This document shows positions 23,463 through 33,730 of a stretch of DNA of 64,000 bases, in pieces. The notes under the pieces are model-generated. The model was not told where the DNA came from, searched no databases, and saw nothing but the letters and a program-made list of their open reading frames with translations. Origin of the DNA: Gigaspora rosea (Eukaryota > Glomeromycota > Glomeromycetes > Diversisporales > Gigasporaceae); assembly GCA_003550325.1 (NCBI GenBank), contig QKWP01000033.1, positions 476,850-540,849 on the forward strand, read 5' to 3'. Positions within the stretch are counted from its first letter, which is position 1, and each line of letters begins with the position of its first letter. A program made the position numbers and the translations under genes.

Positions 23463-23690
23463 CTAAAAAGTATTAATTATATTGAATAAACCATGTTTCT
23501 TATCTAGGTCGTCTGGTTCAGGATGAATAACCAGTTTTTTTTTTTTTTGCTTATCTATAATTTCACATTCATGACCGTTATTATAGAAGGATCGGTAACT
23601 AAAAGCTGTAGATTCTGGGACGAACGATTTCTTCAGTCCCGTCCTAAAAATCATAAAACTCTGTTCAGAAGCTTGATCCGGAGACAGCAT
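23463..23690 (-). other. Small open frame, unknown
   Basis: A 75-codon minus-strand frame starts MLSPDQASEQSFMIFRTG and continues through HECEIIDKQKKKKL. Composition looks coding-like (mixed polar residues, few AT-driven repeats), and it abuts the GC-richer stretch 23080-23460. Its end runs into AT-rich DNA, so it may be the first exon of a broken gene. Family unknown. Confidence 0.3.
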
Positions 23691-24419
23691 TATAATTTCT
23701 GAAAAGTTAATGATTTTTAAGACAAGGCCAAAAGGTTTCGAGAAAGCTATTTTGTTTACTTGTTATAGTAGTACAGTACGTACAAAATTCAAATCTGCCA
23801 AGAATTTTTTAATTGGTTCCCTTTTTGGAAGGAGGTTTATTAATATCAGTTTTCTCGGTTTTTCTATAAAACTTTTTTTAATATTTATCATATATAAGTT
23901 AATTTGAAGTTATGTATTTGTTATATTAAAATTTTAAACCCTCTATTATTTAATCTGCCTTTAAACTCACCTTAACATTTAAAAAAAAAAAAAATCTGCC
24001 TTTAAATATTGGTAAAAAAAACTTAAATGATTACAAATTTCTTTAGATCACACAAAAATGTTAATTCTAATTGGTTGAATCTATATTGTTTACAATTCTA
24101 ATTGGTTGATTACCTGATTCATATGATTACAATGTGATTACTATTAAAAATGATCTATGTTCACCCTACCCTTAAGTTTGTTTTCTTGGTTTTCTAATAT
24201 TGTATTTTACTAATTAAAGAAGAAGATTAGATATAATATGACAATCAAAACAACAACCATTCTTTTTAGAAAAGCTATATTTATTATAAAAACTTGTTTA
24301 AAAAATTATCTTTTGTGTACTTGCAAAGAAATTTTTTTTGCAAAATTTTAGTATAATATTATCTACTAATTTCCATCACTAATTTTAAAAGAAGAAAGAG
24401 TTTACTAACCAAATTACTA

Positions 24420-24965
24420 GAGTTATATCAGAAGAAAAGGACCTATGCTATGAAAGTAGTAACCAAAGAGAAGAATAACCATAGTGGTACCTAATGCTAT
24501 ATGAATTGATCCTACCAGGCTAACTAGATTGAAAGTTTGGAATATATTGGTATAAAGACTAGTAGGATAGTAATAATGTATACTAGAATTCAGAGCAAAC
24601 CTTACAAAAGCCAAAATAGATAATGATAGTAGTTTAAAAGTACTTCTGACTACAAATATTGGTTAATACCATGCCAGAAGTTACTAAAGTATAAATAAAT
24701 ACCTAGTAGAACAGGTACTGCTCTACTAAGTTTCTTGCAAGAATAAAGTAGTTCTAAGAAATATAGTAAAAAGATTTAATAAAAAAAATTCTAGCAATGC
24801 AGTAAGAGATTAGTTAAAAAGTAAAAAATCAGAAAGTTTAAATAAACAATTTCCATAGTTGGATTGCAGGTATGATAGCTAGAATAAGACCTTAGAATAA
24901 ACTATTTAAATTAGATACCAAAAGTGTATATATGGCTAGTTGTACTTTTATCTATATATAATTTT
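24420..24965 (+). mobile_element. Heavily decayed copy of the 1-kb retroposon at 30580-31586
   Basis: Aligns by eye with about 30950-31480: GAAAAGGACCTATG against GAAAAGGACCCATG, GTACCTAATGCTATATGAAT against GCACCTAATGCCAGGTATAT, and CTACTAAGTTTCTTGCAAGA against CTACCAGGTTTACCACAGGA. Most differences are C to T or G to A. The 5-prime head with Pol III-like boxes is absent, so this copy is 5-prime truncated. Confidence 0.6.
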
Positions 24966-25164
24966 TAATATGTAAAACTAAATAAAACCTATACCTAGAT
25001 CAGATATTTTGAAACCAAAAAAAAACTAATCCTAACCAAGATATTATATTTAAAAAAGAAAAACAATCCTAACCAATTAGAAATCTAAAAAAAAATTAAT
25101 AAAACCAGAATTTAGTATAGTGTGACAGAAAAACATGTCTACTTTTCACTAATAAATCATTATA

Positions 25165-26434
25165 CAGTGCCCGCCGTAAGTATCCGACCCGGTGTAACTT
25201 CACGTGCATTGTACATACAACCTTAAAATTTTCTCACGACAAACAATGATGCAAACGCTGATCATTCTTACCATTTGCAGGCAATTTATCCATTTACCAG
25301 AGCAATGTTCTCCGCCCAAATTCTGAACCTTTAAAATGCCTCTTCCGCTGCATAAGCGATATGAAATCATTTTTTTGCACTATCATTCCAAAGGTCCGAA
25401 GCTTGGGCTTGGTGCTACAGCAAAGATTGTAGGCTGTAGTAAGTCTACTGCGCTTTATTGGGTAAAAAATGGGGGGAAACAAAAAATTTAAATGATGAAC
25501 AAAAACCTGGTCGAAATCAGATCACCACTCCGCGGCAAGATGCAAAGATCCTTAAGCTTGCAAGTGACAAAGAAAATGTAACTGCTGTTGAAATACAACA
25601 GGAAATGGAAAAACGGAATGTTAGCATTAGTGTACGCACTATTCAAAAGCGTCTACGTGAAGGTGGGGCAAAATATATGGCGAAACTTTCCAAACCACTT
25701 CTCACAGAAAAGCACAAAGAGAAACGGCTAAAATGGGCAAAAGTTCATCAGGATTTCGACTGGGACCAGGTAATATTTACAGATGAAAGTACATTCCGTT
25801 TGAATCAACCGCATCCAAGAACCTGGCAGTGGTCTGGGCGGCATAAATTATGGCGGTCCGTGAAGCATCCGTTGAAGCTCAACGTGTGGGGTTGTTTTTC
25901 GTCTTCGGGCTTTGGCAAGCTGATTTACTTTCAGCACAACTTGAATGCCAAATATATGGTTAAGATATATAAACAAGGTCTCCTCCCGTCTGCTGAGCTT
26001 CTTTTTGGAGCCAATTCGGATAAATGGATTTTGCAAGAAGACAACGACTCGAAGCATTGTGCAACTTTGTCAAAGGATTGGAAGGAAGAAAACAACGTCA
26101 AGGTTCTTCCATGGCCATCTGTTTCCCCCGACCAAAATCCTATTGAAAATGTTTGGAGATTGTTAAAAATTAAAATAGCAAGAAAAAAAATTAGAACTCT
26201 TGCAGGATTAAAATCGTGTTTGGTAAAAGAGTGGAATGCATTAACCTGTGAACTTGCTACTAAATTAGTCCGTAGTATGAAAAGGCGGGTTGAGGCTTTA
26301 ATTGAAGCCAATGGGGATTACACAATGTATTAGTAGTCTAAACAAATCATGTATTTTTTAATAAAAAAAAAAAATAAAGTTTTATCTTGCCTCTCTTTGT
26401 GTTATAGGGGGTCGGATACTTACGGCGGGCACTG
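25165..26434 (+). mobile_element. Tc1-type DNA transposon, 1,270 bp
   Basis: Both ends carry CAGTGCCCGCCGTAAGTATC continuing to CCGACCC: 26 identical bases in inverse orientation, then a weaker extension to about 34. TA is present on both sides (25163-25164, 26435-26436). One transposase gene fills the interior. Identical termini argue for a young insertion, in contrast to the decayed elements around it. The single frameshift in the transposase means this copy probably cannot move itself. Confidence 0.92.
25336..26333 (+). pseudogene. Tc1/mariner transposase with one frameshift
   Basis: Starts MPLPLHKRYEIIFLHYHSKG (25336) with a helix-turn-helix (GATAKIVGCSKSTALYWV). The frame is lost around 25458-25475 in A6 and G6 runs, consistent with loss of one base. 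It then stays open to 26333. Downstream lie the second DNA-binding helix (ISVRTIQKRLRE) and the DD34E catalytic triad: Asp in VIFTDEST, Asp in LQEDNDSKH, and Glu in SPDQNPIENVW 35 residues on. The triad is complete. The enzyme cuts and rejoins element ends at TA sites. Only the homopolymer lesion disables it; a sequencing error there cannot be excluded. Confidence 0.88.
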
Positions 26435-26689
26435 TAACTTTTTAAAAACAAGTTAAATCAAAAAATCTTCTAACAAATTAATAAAATTTTAACTAAACTA
26501 CATTTCTATCAGAGGAATTTTTATTATTTTTTGATTTAAAGAAATTATTAAAAATTAAAGTTTATAATGATTTAAAAAAATTGGCATTTAATATAAAAAA
26601 AAAGAAAAGATATATGTTTAATTAACTAATTAGAATAAATTATACAAAATTAGCCAATCATAATCAATTATATAAGCTTTAAAATTGGC

Positions 26690-27340
26690 ACCTTATATAT
26701 ATAGAGTAGATATGGATTTTGGCCAATTTTAACCTAATTTGCTAAAAATGACAAAACTATATTTACTTAAATAACTTCTAATTCAGTAATCAGAATTGAA
26801 TAAACTTTTTTGTTAGATGCGCCTCACCGAAAGCTTTATTTTAAAAAAAAGTTCATTTAAATTGGACTACTAGATGCCAAAGTAATTGCCAAAAACAGTT
26901 TTTGCTTTTCAAATTTTAGAGATTTTTGCTAAAAAAATAAAGTATGACCTCTGTTAGAGGTCTGACTCGATGAATACTATTCACTGAATATTCACTAAAT
27001 AATTTTTTACTGAATAAATATTCGAATATTTAAAATTTCACTGAATATATTCATTGAATATTCATCGAATATATATATATATATATATAATTTTATAATT
27101 TTATTTTATTTTTTAATAATTTATTTGCAATTTTATTGGCTAATTTAAGTGAGATATTATAAATTTTTTAAAATTGAAATATATTTAATATTTAATAAAT
27201 ATTTAGTGAATATTCATTGAATATTTTTAAAATTTTTAAACAATATTCAAATAAAAAAATATTGAACAAATAAATATTCGAATACTTATTTTTTGAACAA
27301 GTCAGACCTCTAACCTTTGTACTAGATGTTTGGGGTTCTA
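26690..27340 (+). mobile_element. AGGACCCC-family MITE, left end missing, split by another element
   Basis: The sequence from GATTTTGGCCAATTTT (26713) through AGATGCGCCTCACCGAAAGC (26815) to AAAGTATGACCTCTG, and then GTACTAGATGTTTGGGGTTC (27319), matches 4160-4455. The match resumes exactly after the inserted element 26955-27312. The left terminal AGGACCCC is absent. Confidence 0.65.
26955..27312. mobile_element. Nested hAT-like MITE, 358 bp
   Basis: Inverted ends TAGAGGTCTGACTCG and CAAGTCAGACCTCTA. The flanking octamers ACCTCTGT (26947-26954) and ACCTTTGT (27313-27320) differ by one transition. The interior is packed with GAATATTCACTGAATA-like palindromic units. It sits inside the 26690-27340 element. 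Confidence 0.7.
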
Positions 27341-27947
27341 ATTTAGTATAAAAACTTTAGATATAGATTATTAAAATACTTGGTATATACAGAAATAGCT
27401 AAAGCTATTTATTTATTTTGATTAATTGAAGTTTTTGCTAAAAAAACCATAGCCGATATTGTAGAGCACTAAAAGTGTGAAGCAACTGGTAACCAAATTA
27501 TAAGCAAAATCATGAAAAAAATCAAGTAATATAAATGCATACATATTGGGTTCTAGGTTTGTTTCCAGACTATTCTCCAAACAAATTTATTTCCAGATTA
27601 TCCTCAAAACTATCAAAGCATTCTCAGTTATTATCCTAAATTTTTGCAAGCTTCTAACATTAAAAAACATTTTAGAACAATACTTGTCTAAATGTTTTTT
27701 ACAAGTACCATATTTAGAGAAAGTTTTTAAATGAATTCTAATGGACTTTATATCCTTTTGGAATAGTATTTCTGATTGTACATTTTTCTAGTTCTAAGAA
27801 TATATGAACAATTATAAAATTCCAGGATATTACCTTTTTTTTATCTTCTATAGTTTCTTTTTTAAATAAATATTTAATACTAATTATTCAAATAAAATAA
27901 ATTTTATTTTTAACTTTTTTTTAATACTATATAATATTTGAAAAAAC

Positions 27948-29620
27948 ATGAGTAGATTACTTGGTAGTATTACTGGTGCAGTAAAACGATTGTTTAGAAA
28001 TTTTTTTTTAAATTAAGGAGACCTGCACTAGTACTATCTAAGACAACCAAATTTCTTAAACCATTAGTACCAAAAGAAGGGTTAGAGAAAGAAAAGAAAG
28101 AGAAAGTGGCTATGAAACTGCCAATAAAGGTAAAAATATAGCCGAAACTAATTCTAAATTGAATCTGATAATGAGCCTGAATTTGAGGATCCAAAAATTA
28201 TATTTTGAAAAATAGAAAATCCAGCTTTGAAAAGAATAGTAGAAACTAGAAGAATTTCTAACCAAAGTTTATGTGTAGATTATTTTGCTATTATTTTAGA
28301 AACTTATTTATATCGAAAAGATCCTCTAGCTATATTTAAGGATTTTGAAGCCAAATTAGCAAAGTTTATAGAAGAAAATTAGCTTAATTAGAGAGTATTA
28401 AAATAAAAATAGTTCTTATTGCTTATATGTATTAGATTGTACAAAAAGAGCGTTTTGGACATCAAATAGATCAAGATATAGCATTTCCAAGCGAAATCTT
28501 AGATATTATCCACCAGAATTGAATAGACCAAACAGTTCCATATCAGTATAATAAAAGCTTAGATAAAATTAATAAAAAGAAGAGAAATTGGCATTTAGTT
28601 GGATATATGAGTAAGGAAAAAAGATCTTTTTAGAAATAAGTGCATACCAACCACTCCAGGGCAGTTTCCATTTTGTATTACCAAAAATATGTGCCAAGTC
28701 TCAATTAGGGAAAATTAATTCTCAAAATGCAAACGAAAGATGTTTCAAAGCATATATGAAGGCTTATTTAGCAAGTAAAGAGGACCATAGACAGGAAACC
28801 AGAGCAAGATATTAGTAGATTACAGTACTTTGATAATGTATTAGAGATTTCTCTGATATAAATTTTTCAGCTATTTTGTATGATATAGACTTATTTAAAA
28901 AAAATAATCCTTTATATACAGTAAATGTATTTTATTTTGTACTCACAAAAAATAACAAAGAGCAATTAACTAGAAAGTTGAACCCATTCTGTATGTCAGA
29001 GTATAACTATTAAAGAGAACATTTAGTGGATTTAATATTATTTACTAAAGGAAAAAAAGTCTTGAGAGATTGCTATAACATTAACAATATTCCAGAAGGG
29101 CTAAATACATATTACTGACTCATTAATAGAGAAAACCAAATCATGTGAACTTGGAATAAGGTTCATGAGTGCAAATACTTCTGCTATCACTGTATGATCA
29201 CTCTATTTACAAGATTGGACCTTCTTAAAGAACATATAAAATATAACTGTCATAGGCAAAGGAAAGTCTTTTCTGAAAAAATGATGCATATTATGAAGTT
29301 CAAAAATTATTAAGCAATGAAAAATATACTATTTTATTTTGTTAAAGATCTTGAAGCAAATAGTGACCCAGTAGAAAAACATTATCAGTAAAAAGACCAT
29401 TAAATTACAGAAGCAGAAGTCTAATAGTTACAGTTATACTTTAATTCAAACAAATAGGAAGCCTACAAAAAAAATTGTTAGACGAACTACTGACGAACTT
29501 TAAACTTAATTGCAGAGTCATGGGAAAGTATACAATGAAACTTAGAAAAAATTATCAAACTGAAGTTGTGCAATTCAGAAATAATAAAAATAACAAAGTG
29601 AGATTGGCACTTATATAACT
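27948..29620 (+). pseudogene. Relic of a protein-primed B-family DNA polymerase gene (Polinton-like or plasmid-like)
   Basis: No frame is intact, but coding fragments appear in order. An N-terminal part starts MSRLLGSITGAVKRLF (27948). Next come IENPALKRIVETRRIS and PLAIFKDFEAKLAKF (28215-28378), then YQPLQGSFHFVLPK, then NANERCFKAYMKAYL (about 28710-28770). KKNNPLYTVNVFYF (about 28900) follows. A C2-type finger, KYFCYHCM with HIKYNC, lies at 29170-29255, followed by KMMHIMKFKNY and DLEANSDP. This order (NANERCF block, NNPLYxVNV, Cys finger, K-x-KNY, then D-x-E of exonuclease motif I) is known from large Polinton-type and related PolB proteins. Many CAG/CAA codons have become TAG/TAA. The palm domain is not visible. 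Neither terminal repeats nor capsid genes are seen. Confidence 0.6.
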
Positions 29621-29741
29621 CTGCCATAAGATGTTATATTAGCAAATTTTATATAGATATATATTGATTACTAATCGGGTAAAATATATTGATACTCAAC
29701 ACCCCTGCCGATTTCTATCAATAGTGATAGTAATCAATATA

Positions 29742-29988
29742 TGAGGGTAAGTCAGTAGAAAAGGGACTAATTTTTTTAGTAAAATTTTTTTAATTTTTAA
29801 ATTAAAATATTTTAACAACTATTTAATCAAATTTGCTAAAAATTTTTTTATTTTAATATTAAAATTATATAGAATTAAAATAAAAAAAAATTATTAAATT
29901 TATTAAAATAGTTGTTAAAATATTTAAGCTTAAAGTCAAGAAAACTTGTACTTAGAAAAAATTTGGCTCTTTTTTACTGACTCACCCA
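29742..29988. mobile_element. Mariner-like MITE with TA duplication, 247 bp
   Basis: Ends TGAGGGTAAGTCAGTA and TACTGACTCACCCA, flanked by TA (29740-29741, 29989-29990). The arms extend through AAAAAGGGAC/GGCTCTTTTTT and an inner palindrome of ATTTTAACAACTATTTAATC units. Non-coding. Confidence 0.6.
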
Positions 29989-30051
29989 TATACTACCCAT
30001 ATATCTGATATAGATATTAATCAATATATATCTAATATGATATCAATTAAT

Positions 30052-30429
30052 AATTGTCGCAAATGATCGTGAAATCAGATGATGGTAAAATTTGGGGGTC
30101 TCAATTTGAAAATATAAACCCTACCAAAATCCATCTATACTCTTTTATTGATAATCCTAATCCAAATCCTAATTCAACCATAAAAAAAAATTTAAGGGCA
30201 GTGTCATTAATCACCTGATTATTTTTTATCAGAGGCCTACCCCCCCTCTTCCTTAATATATAAATAGTCAGGTTCTTATATATAATTTTAACTTTCTTTA
30301 CCCCCCCCCTAAAAAATCACCTGATTTTTGTTACTCCCCTAACAAAAAAGGTCCTAAAAATTTTTAAAAATCGTACATAAAATAGATTCAAATTTCATTA
30401 TCATCCAATTTCATGATCATTTGTGACAA
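30052..30429. mobile_element. Inverted-repeat element, about 380 bp
   Basis: Left arm AATTGTCGCAAATGATCGTG continues with AAATCAGATGATGG. The right arm carries its near-complement ending ATGATCATTTGTGACAAT. The interior has two runs of seven to nine C (30241-30247 and 30301-30309) and CACCTGATT units in direct orientation. The exact boundary and duplication are unclear. Confidence 0.5.
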
Positions 30430-30579
30430 TAATTATTATATTTATATAATTATACTTTTTGCAAATTTTTAAATGTTTTACAGGTTTTCGCAAGTTTTCC
30501 CAAGTTTTCGCAGTTTAATATAAAATTTTATTTTTTATATTTATTATTATTATATATATTTTAAATTAAAATATTGCTA

Positions 30580-31586
30580 GGGTGTGGCGACTTAGGGAAG
30601 TTGGTAAGTTGTCACCCCCTAAGTGGCAGGTCTTGAGTTCAAATCCCACTGGCGATGCTTTTGAAAAAAATAGATCTGTGTTCTGGTAACTGTTTCTTGT
30701 CGATCGGTTGGGTACATCACCTGTAGTCCTTGGTTAGCATCTTGAATGGGAGCTTTCGGGCAAAGTTGTGTCTCATGACACAAACAAATCCAAGGAACCG
30801 GAGAAACAGAAACCCATTTGGCAAGTTCCGAGTAAGGAGGTAGCTCTGATCTTTGACGGTGCTACCAAAACTGGAATATTGGACCGAAACTGGAGAACTG
30901 AATATTGTCCTTGGGGACAAGGTTTACCAACTGGCCGCTAGAGTCGTACCAGAGGAAAAGGACCCATGTTGAGGAATTGGGGACCAGGCGGAGAAAAACC
31001 ATACCGGCACCTAATGCCAGGTATATCAACCCTTCAGGGCCAACTGGATTGGAAGTTTGGGATATATCGGTAGAAAAATGATAGTAGGTACCAGAGTTGA
31101 AGTGAACCTTACAAGGGCAGTAGTAGGTGATGGTAGCGGTTGCAGGGTATCCCCCTGACTGCAAGTTGTTTGCCTCAGTGAATGCTTAAGTTACTGAAGT
31201 GTAGGTGAATACCTGTGGGGAACAGGTATCACTCTACCAGGTTTACCACAGGAGCAAATGCCCTCCAATAGGTGTTTGGCTAAAGCCTCAGGATACTTTC
31301 AACAGCAAATTACTCTGTGAAAGGGTATATTGGAAGAAAAACATGGGTAGAAGCTAGAGAGTTTAAATAGGCAATCCCCTAGTTGGGTTGCAGGTATGGC
31401 ATCTAGTGTAGAACCTTCGGGCGGACTACTTAAATTAGACAACTAAAAGTTGTGCGTGTGGCTAGTTGTACTCTCGTTATACAAATGTAATATGTGGCAC
31501 AGTCATACTGACCGGCCAACTCGCTTGTACCAATAAAGTGCTAGAGTACCTAAGTGGTCACCTTAATATTAAAAAAAAAAAAAAAA
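30580..31586 (+). mobile_element. A-tailed retroposon with tRNA-like head (SINE-like), 1,007 bp
   Basis: Flanked by a perfect 17-bp direct repeat (AAATTAAAATATTGCTA at 30563-30579 and 31587-31603) and ending in a run of about 18 A. This is the signature of LINE-driven target-primed insertion. The head (30580-30660) contains a Pol III A-box-like TTAGGGAAGTTGG and a B-box-like GAGTTCAAATCCC in tRNA spacing, and the segment ends in a GGCGATGC acceptor-like strand. The body has no long frame. At about 1 kb it is long for a SINE, so the body may be LINE-derived. An older copy lies at 24420-24965. Confidence 0.75.
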
Positions 31587-31909
31587 AAATTAAAATATTG
31601 CTAACTTGCCCCTTAGTGATTTAACCACTCTATGATTTACCAATTAGATTGCAGGATCTTGTGTAACAAATAAAGAAATTTTTAAGAAAATTTAGAAAAC
31701 TATTTAAAAAATTATCAAAATTGCAAAATTTTATTACAAAAACTAGCTTTGGGCTATTAAGTAAAAGTTTTTAGCACATAATTTTGCATATAAATAATCT
31801 ACTTTTTAACTTAATATAACCTGTATCCTAATCTAACTTTAAAAAAATTTTTATATAAAAAATTCTATAAAAATAAAGAGTAGTTAAATTTTATAATTTT
31901 AACCTAGTT

Positions 31910-33016
31910 GGGTACATCAAAAACTCTTTCTGACGATTCCTCGTACCAAATTTTCCACTAAACCCGATCTATGAAAACTTTGAAGTTAATATATCTGTAC
32001 ACAACAAAAGCTTTATCTAGAAGCGGCTTGGATAAAGAGATGTGAGATAACTAAAATAGAGTTGAAAAAGATTTCTCCTTTTGGGTTTGGCTCTCCGGGT
32101 GGAAGACTTTGTTGCTATAGAATACATAGTAGGGCAACAACTCTGAAGTTTTTTGTCAAAATCTACAGAAGCTTAAGCAGAAGTAGACTTTTGGTCAGAT
32201 TTATTATTCCTCAAAGCATAACTCTTACACTCTTTACAACTTTGATACTCGCGATATTTCTCTTTGGGCTTTTCGAAATTTCACCAAAAAGTGGGAAATC
32301 CAGCTTACCCCTCCAAAAGATCAGCAATATTTACTTCGTCCAAATTGGAAAGGCGCTTACCTAACCAGAATCAAGTCACGAGTGAGTTTCGACCTTATGA
32401 AATAAACAATGAATGACACGTGAAGCATTTTGGAGGAAACACAACTCGAAATTTCTTTCTAGAAGGTTCTTTTAGGCGCAAGGTTCTCTACGGGTTTTTT
32501 ATGATTTTACCCATTTATATATAATGCTTAGATTGATGTAGAGTAGAGACTTATTCATTTAGTGTATTATATAATTTTTACAATCTAGTACAGGTTTAAT
32601 AGTATACTTTTTTTCAGTTCTGTCATCGCTTTTTTTGTTTTTTCTATTTTTGTTTCTTTGTTTTTTTCTTTTTGTTATTTTTGTTATTTTGGTTATTCGT
32701 TTAGGTTGTTTTAGTTTTTTCCCCTCCTTTTTATATACCCTTTTTCTTTCTTTTATTTCTTTTTTTCTGCGAATTTAAATATTCTACTTGGTAGCTTAGG
32801 TAGGAAAAATTTAAAAGTTAGTTTTTGACAGGGCTGACGAATAGTCCCTAACTCTATAGAAGTTAGTACGACAGGTCGCATCTGGGCACATTTGACGCAG
32901 CCGGATGATGTTGGACTTGCAATCTAAGGGTTTAATACATAGATAAGCTTCGGTTTTTACATGTAAACTTACTAATGTAGTACCAGCGAGGCTGTCAAAG
33001 AATAAAAAAAATAAAA
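31910..33016 (+). mobile_element. A-tailed non-autonomous retroposon, 1,107 bp
   Basis: A 15-bp direct repeat AATTTTAACCTAGTT flanks it (31895-31909, 33017-33031), and the 3-prime end is A-rich (AATAAAAAAAATAAAA). It begins GGGTACATC. A central T-rich zone at 32620-32770 is followed by a conserved tail with CAGGTCGCATCTGGGCAC and AGCCGGATGATG. A 100-codon frame at 32062 shows no domain. The same family was interrupted at 39136-45748, with the same tail at 45560-45735. Confidence 0.7.
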
Positions 33017-33110
33017 AATTTTAACCTAGTTAAATTCTTTAAATTAAATATACAATATTCACAAGTTTTTGCAATTTAATATAATTTTTTTTATTTATTA
33101 TTATTATATA

Positions 33111-33722
33111 GGGAATTGCTATTCGCACCATGGATTTTTGCTATTCGCACCATGGTTTCACAAGAATTTCTATTTTTAGAATTCAAAATAATATATGCAC
33201 TTATGTTACACAAAGGCTCAGTGCATTGTTTTTATAAAATAATTTTTGGTTACATGCCGCTAATGTCATATAACATTATACAAGTCTAATTTTGGTAACC
33301 TAACCCAGTCGGCCAGCATTGAGCTTAATTCTGGTGGGCACTATCATGATAATGCCCCCGGCAGGGTTAGACATAATTCCGGCCCACCCTAATTCTAAAT
33401 CTAGAAATATGCATCTAGTATATATACATTAATTGGCTAGATTTAGGGTTAGAGTGGGCCGGGATTATGTCTAACTCCGCCGGGGGCATTATCATGTTAG
33501 TGCCCACCAACATTAAGCTTAATGCTGGCCGACCCAGGTTAGATTACCAAAATTAGACTTGTGTAATGTTACATAATATTTGCAGCGTGTAACTAAAAAT
33601 TATTTTTGCAAAAGCAATGCACCGGGCCTTTGTATAACACAAGTGCATAAATTCTAAAAATAGAAAACCTTGTGTAACCATGGTGCGAATAGCAAAAATC
33701 CATGGTGTGAATAGCAATTCCC
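33111..33722. mobile_element. Near-perfect foldback element, 612 bp, 8-bp target duplication
   Basis: Two arms of about 300 bases face each other around AT-rich sequence at 33405-33435. The termini are GGGAATTGCTATTCGCACC and GGTGTGAATAGCAATTCCC. Within each end the motif TATTCGCACCATGG is repeated once more in tandem. ATTATATA is present on both sides (33103-33110, 33723-33730). Inner arm sequence includes GGCATTATCATG/CATGATAATGCC and GGGTTAGA/TCTAACC. No frame. The arms are still well matched, so this copy is relatively young or gene-converted. Confidence 0.8.
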
Positions 33723-33730
33723 ATTATATA

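Noticed and set aside
25848-26311. Other-frame and minus-strand frames of 69-126 codons
   Set aside because: They overlap the Tc1 transposase, whose frame carries the DD34E motifs.
30580-30660. Functional tRNA gene
   Set aside because: A-box-like and B-box-like segments are present, but the sequence continues as an A-tailed retroposon inside a target duplication and gives no clean cloverleaf.
32062-32364. 100-codon frame in the retroposon
   Set aside because: The related copy at 39136-39940 does not keep this frame, so it is unlikely to be coding.
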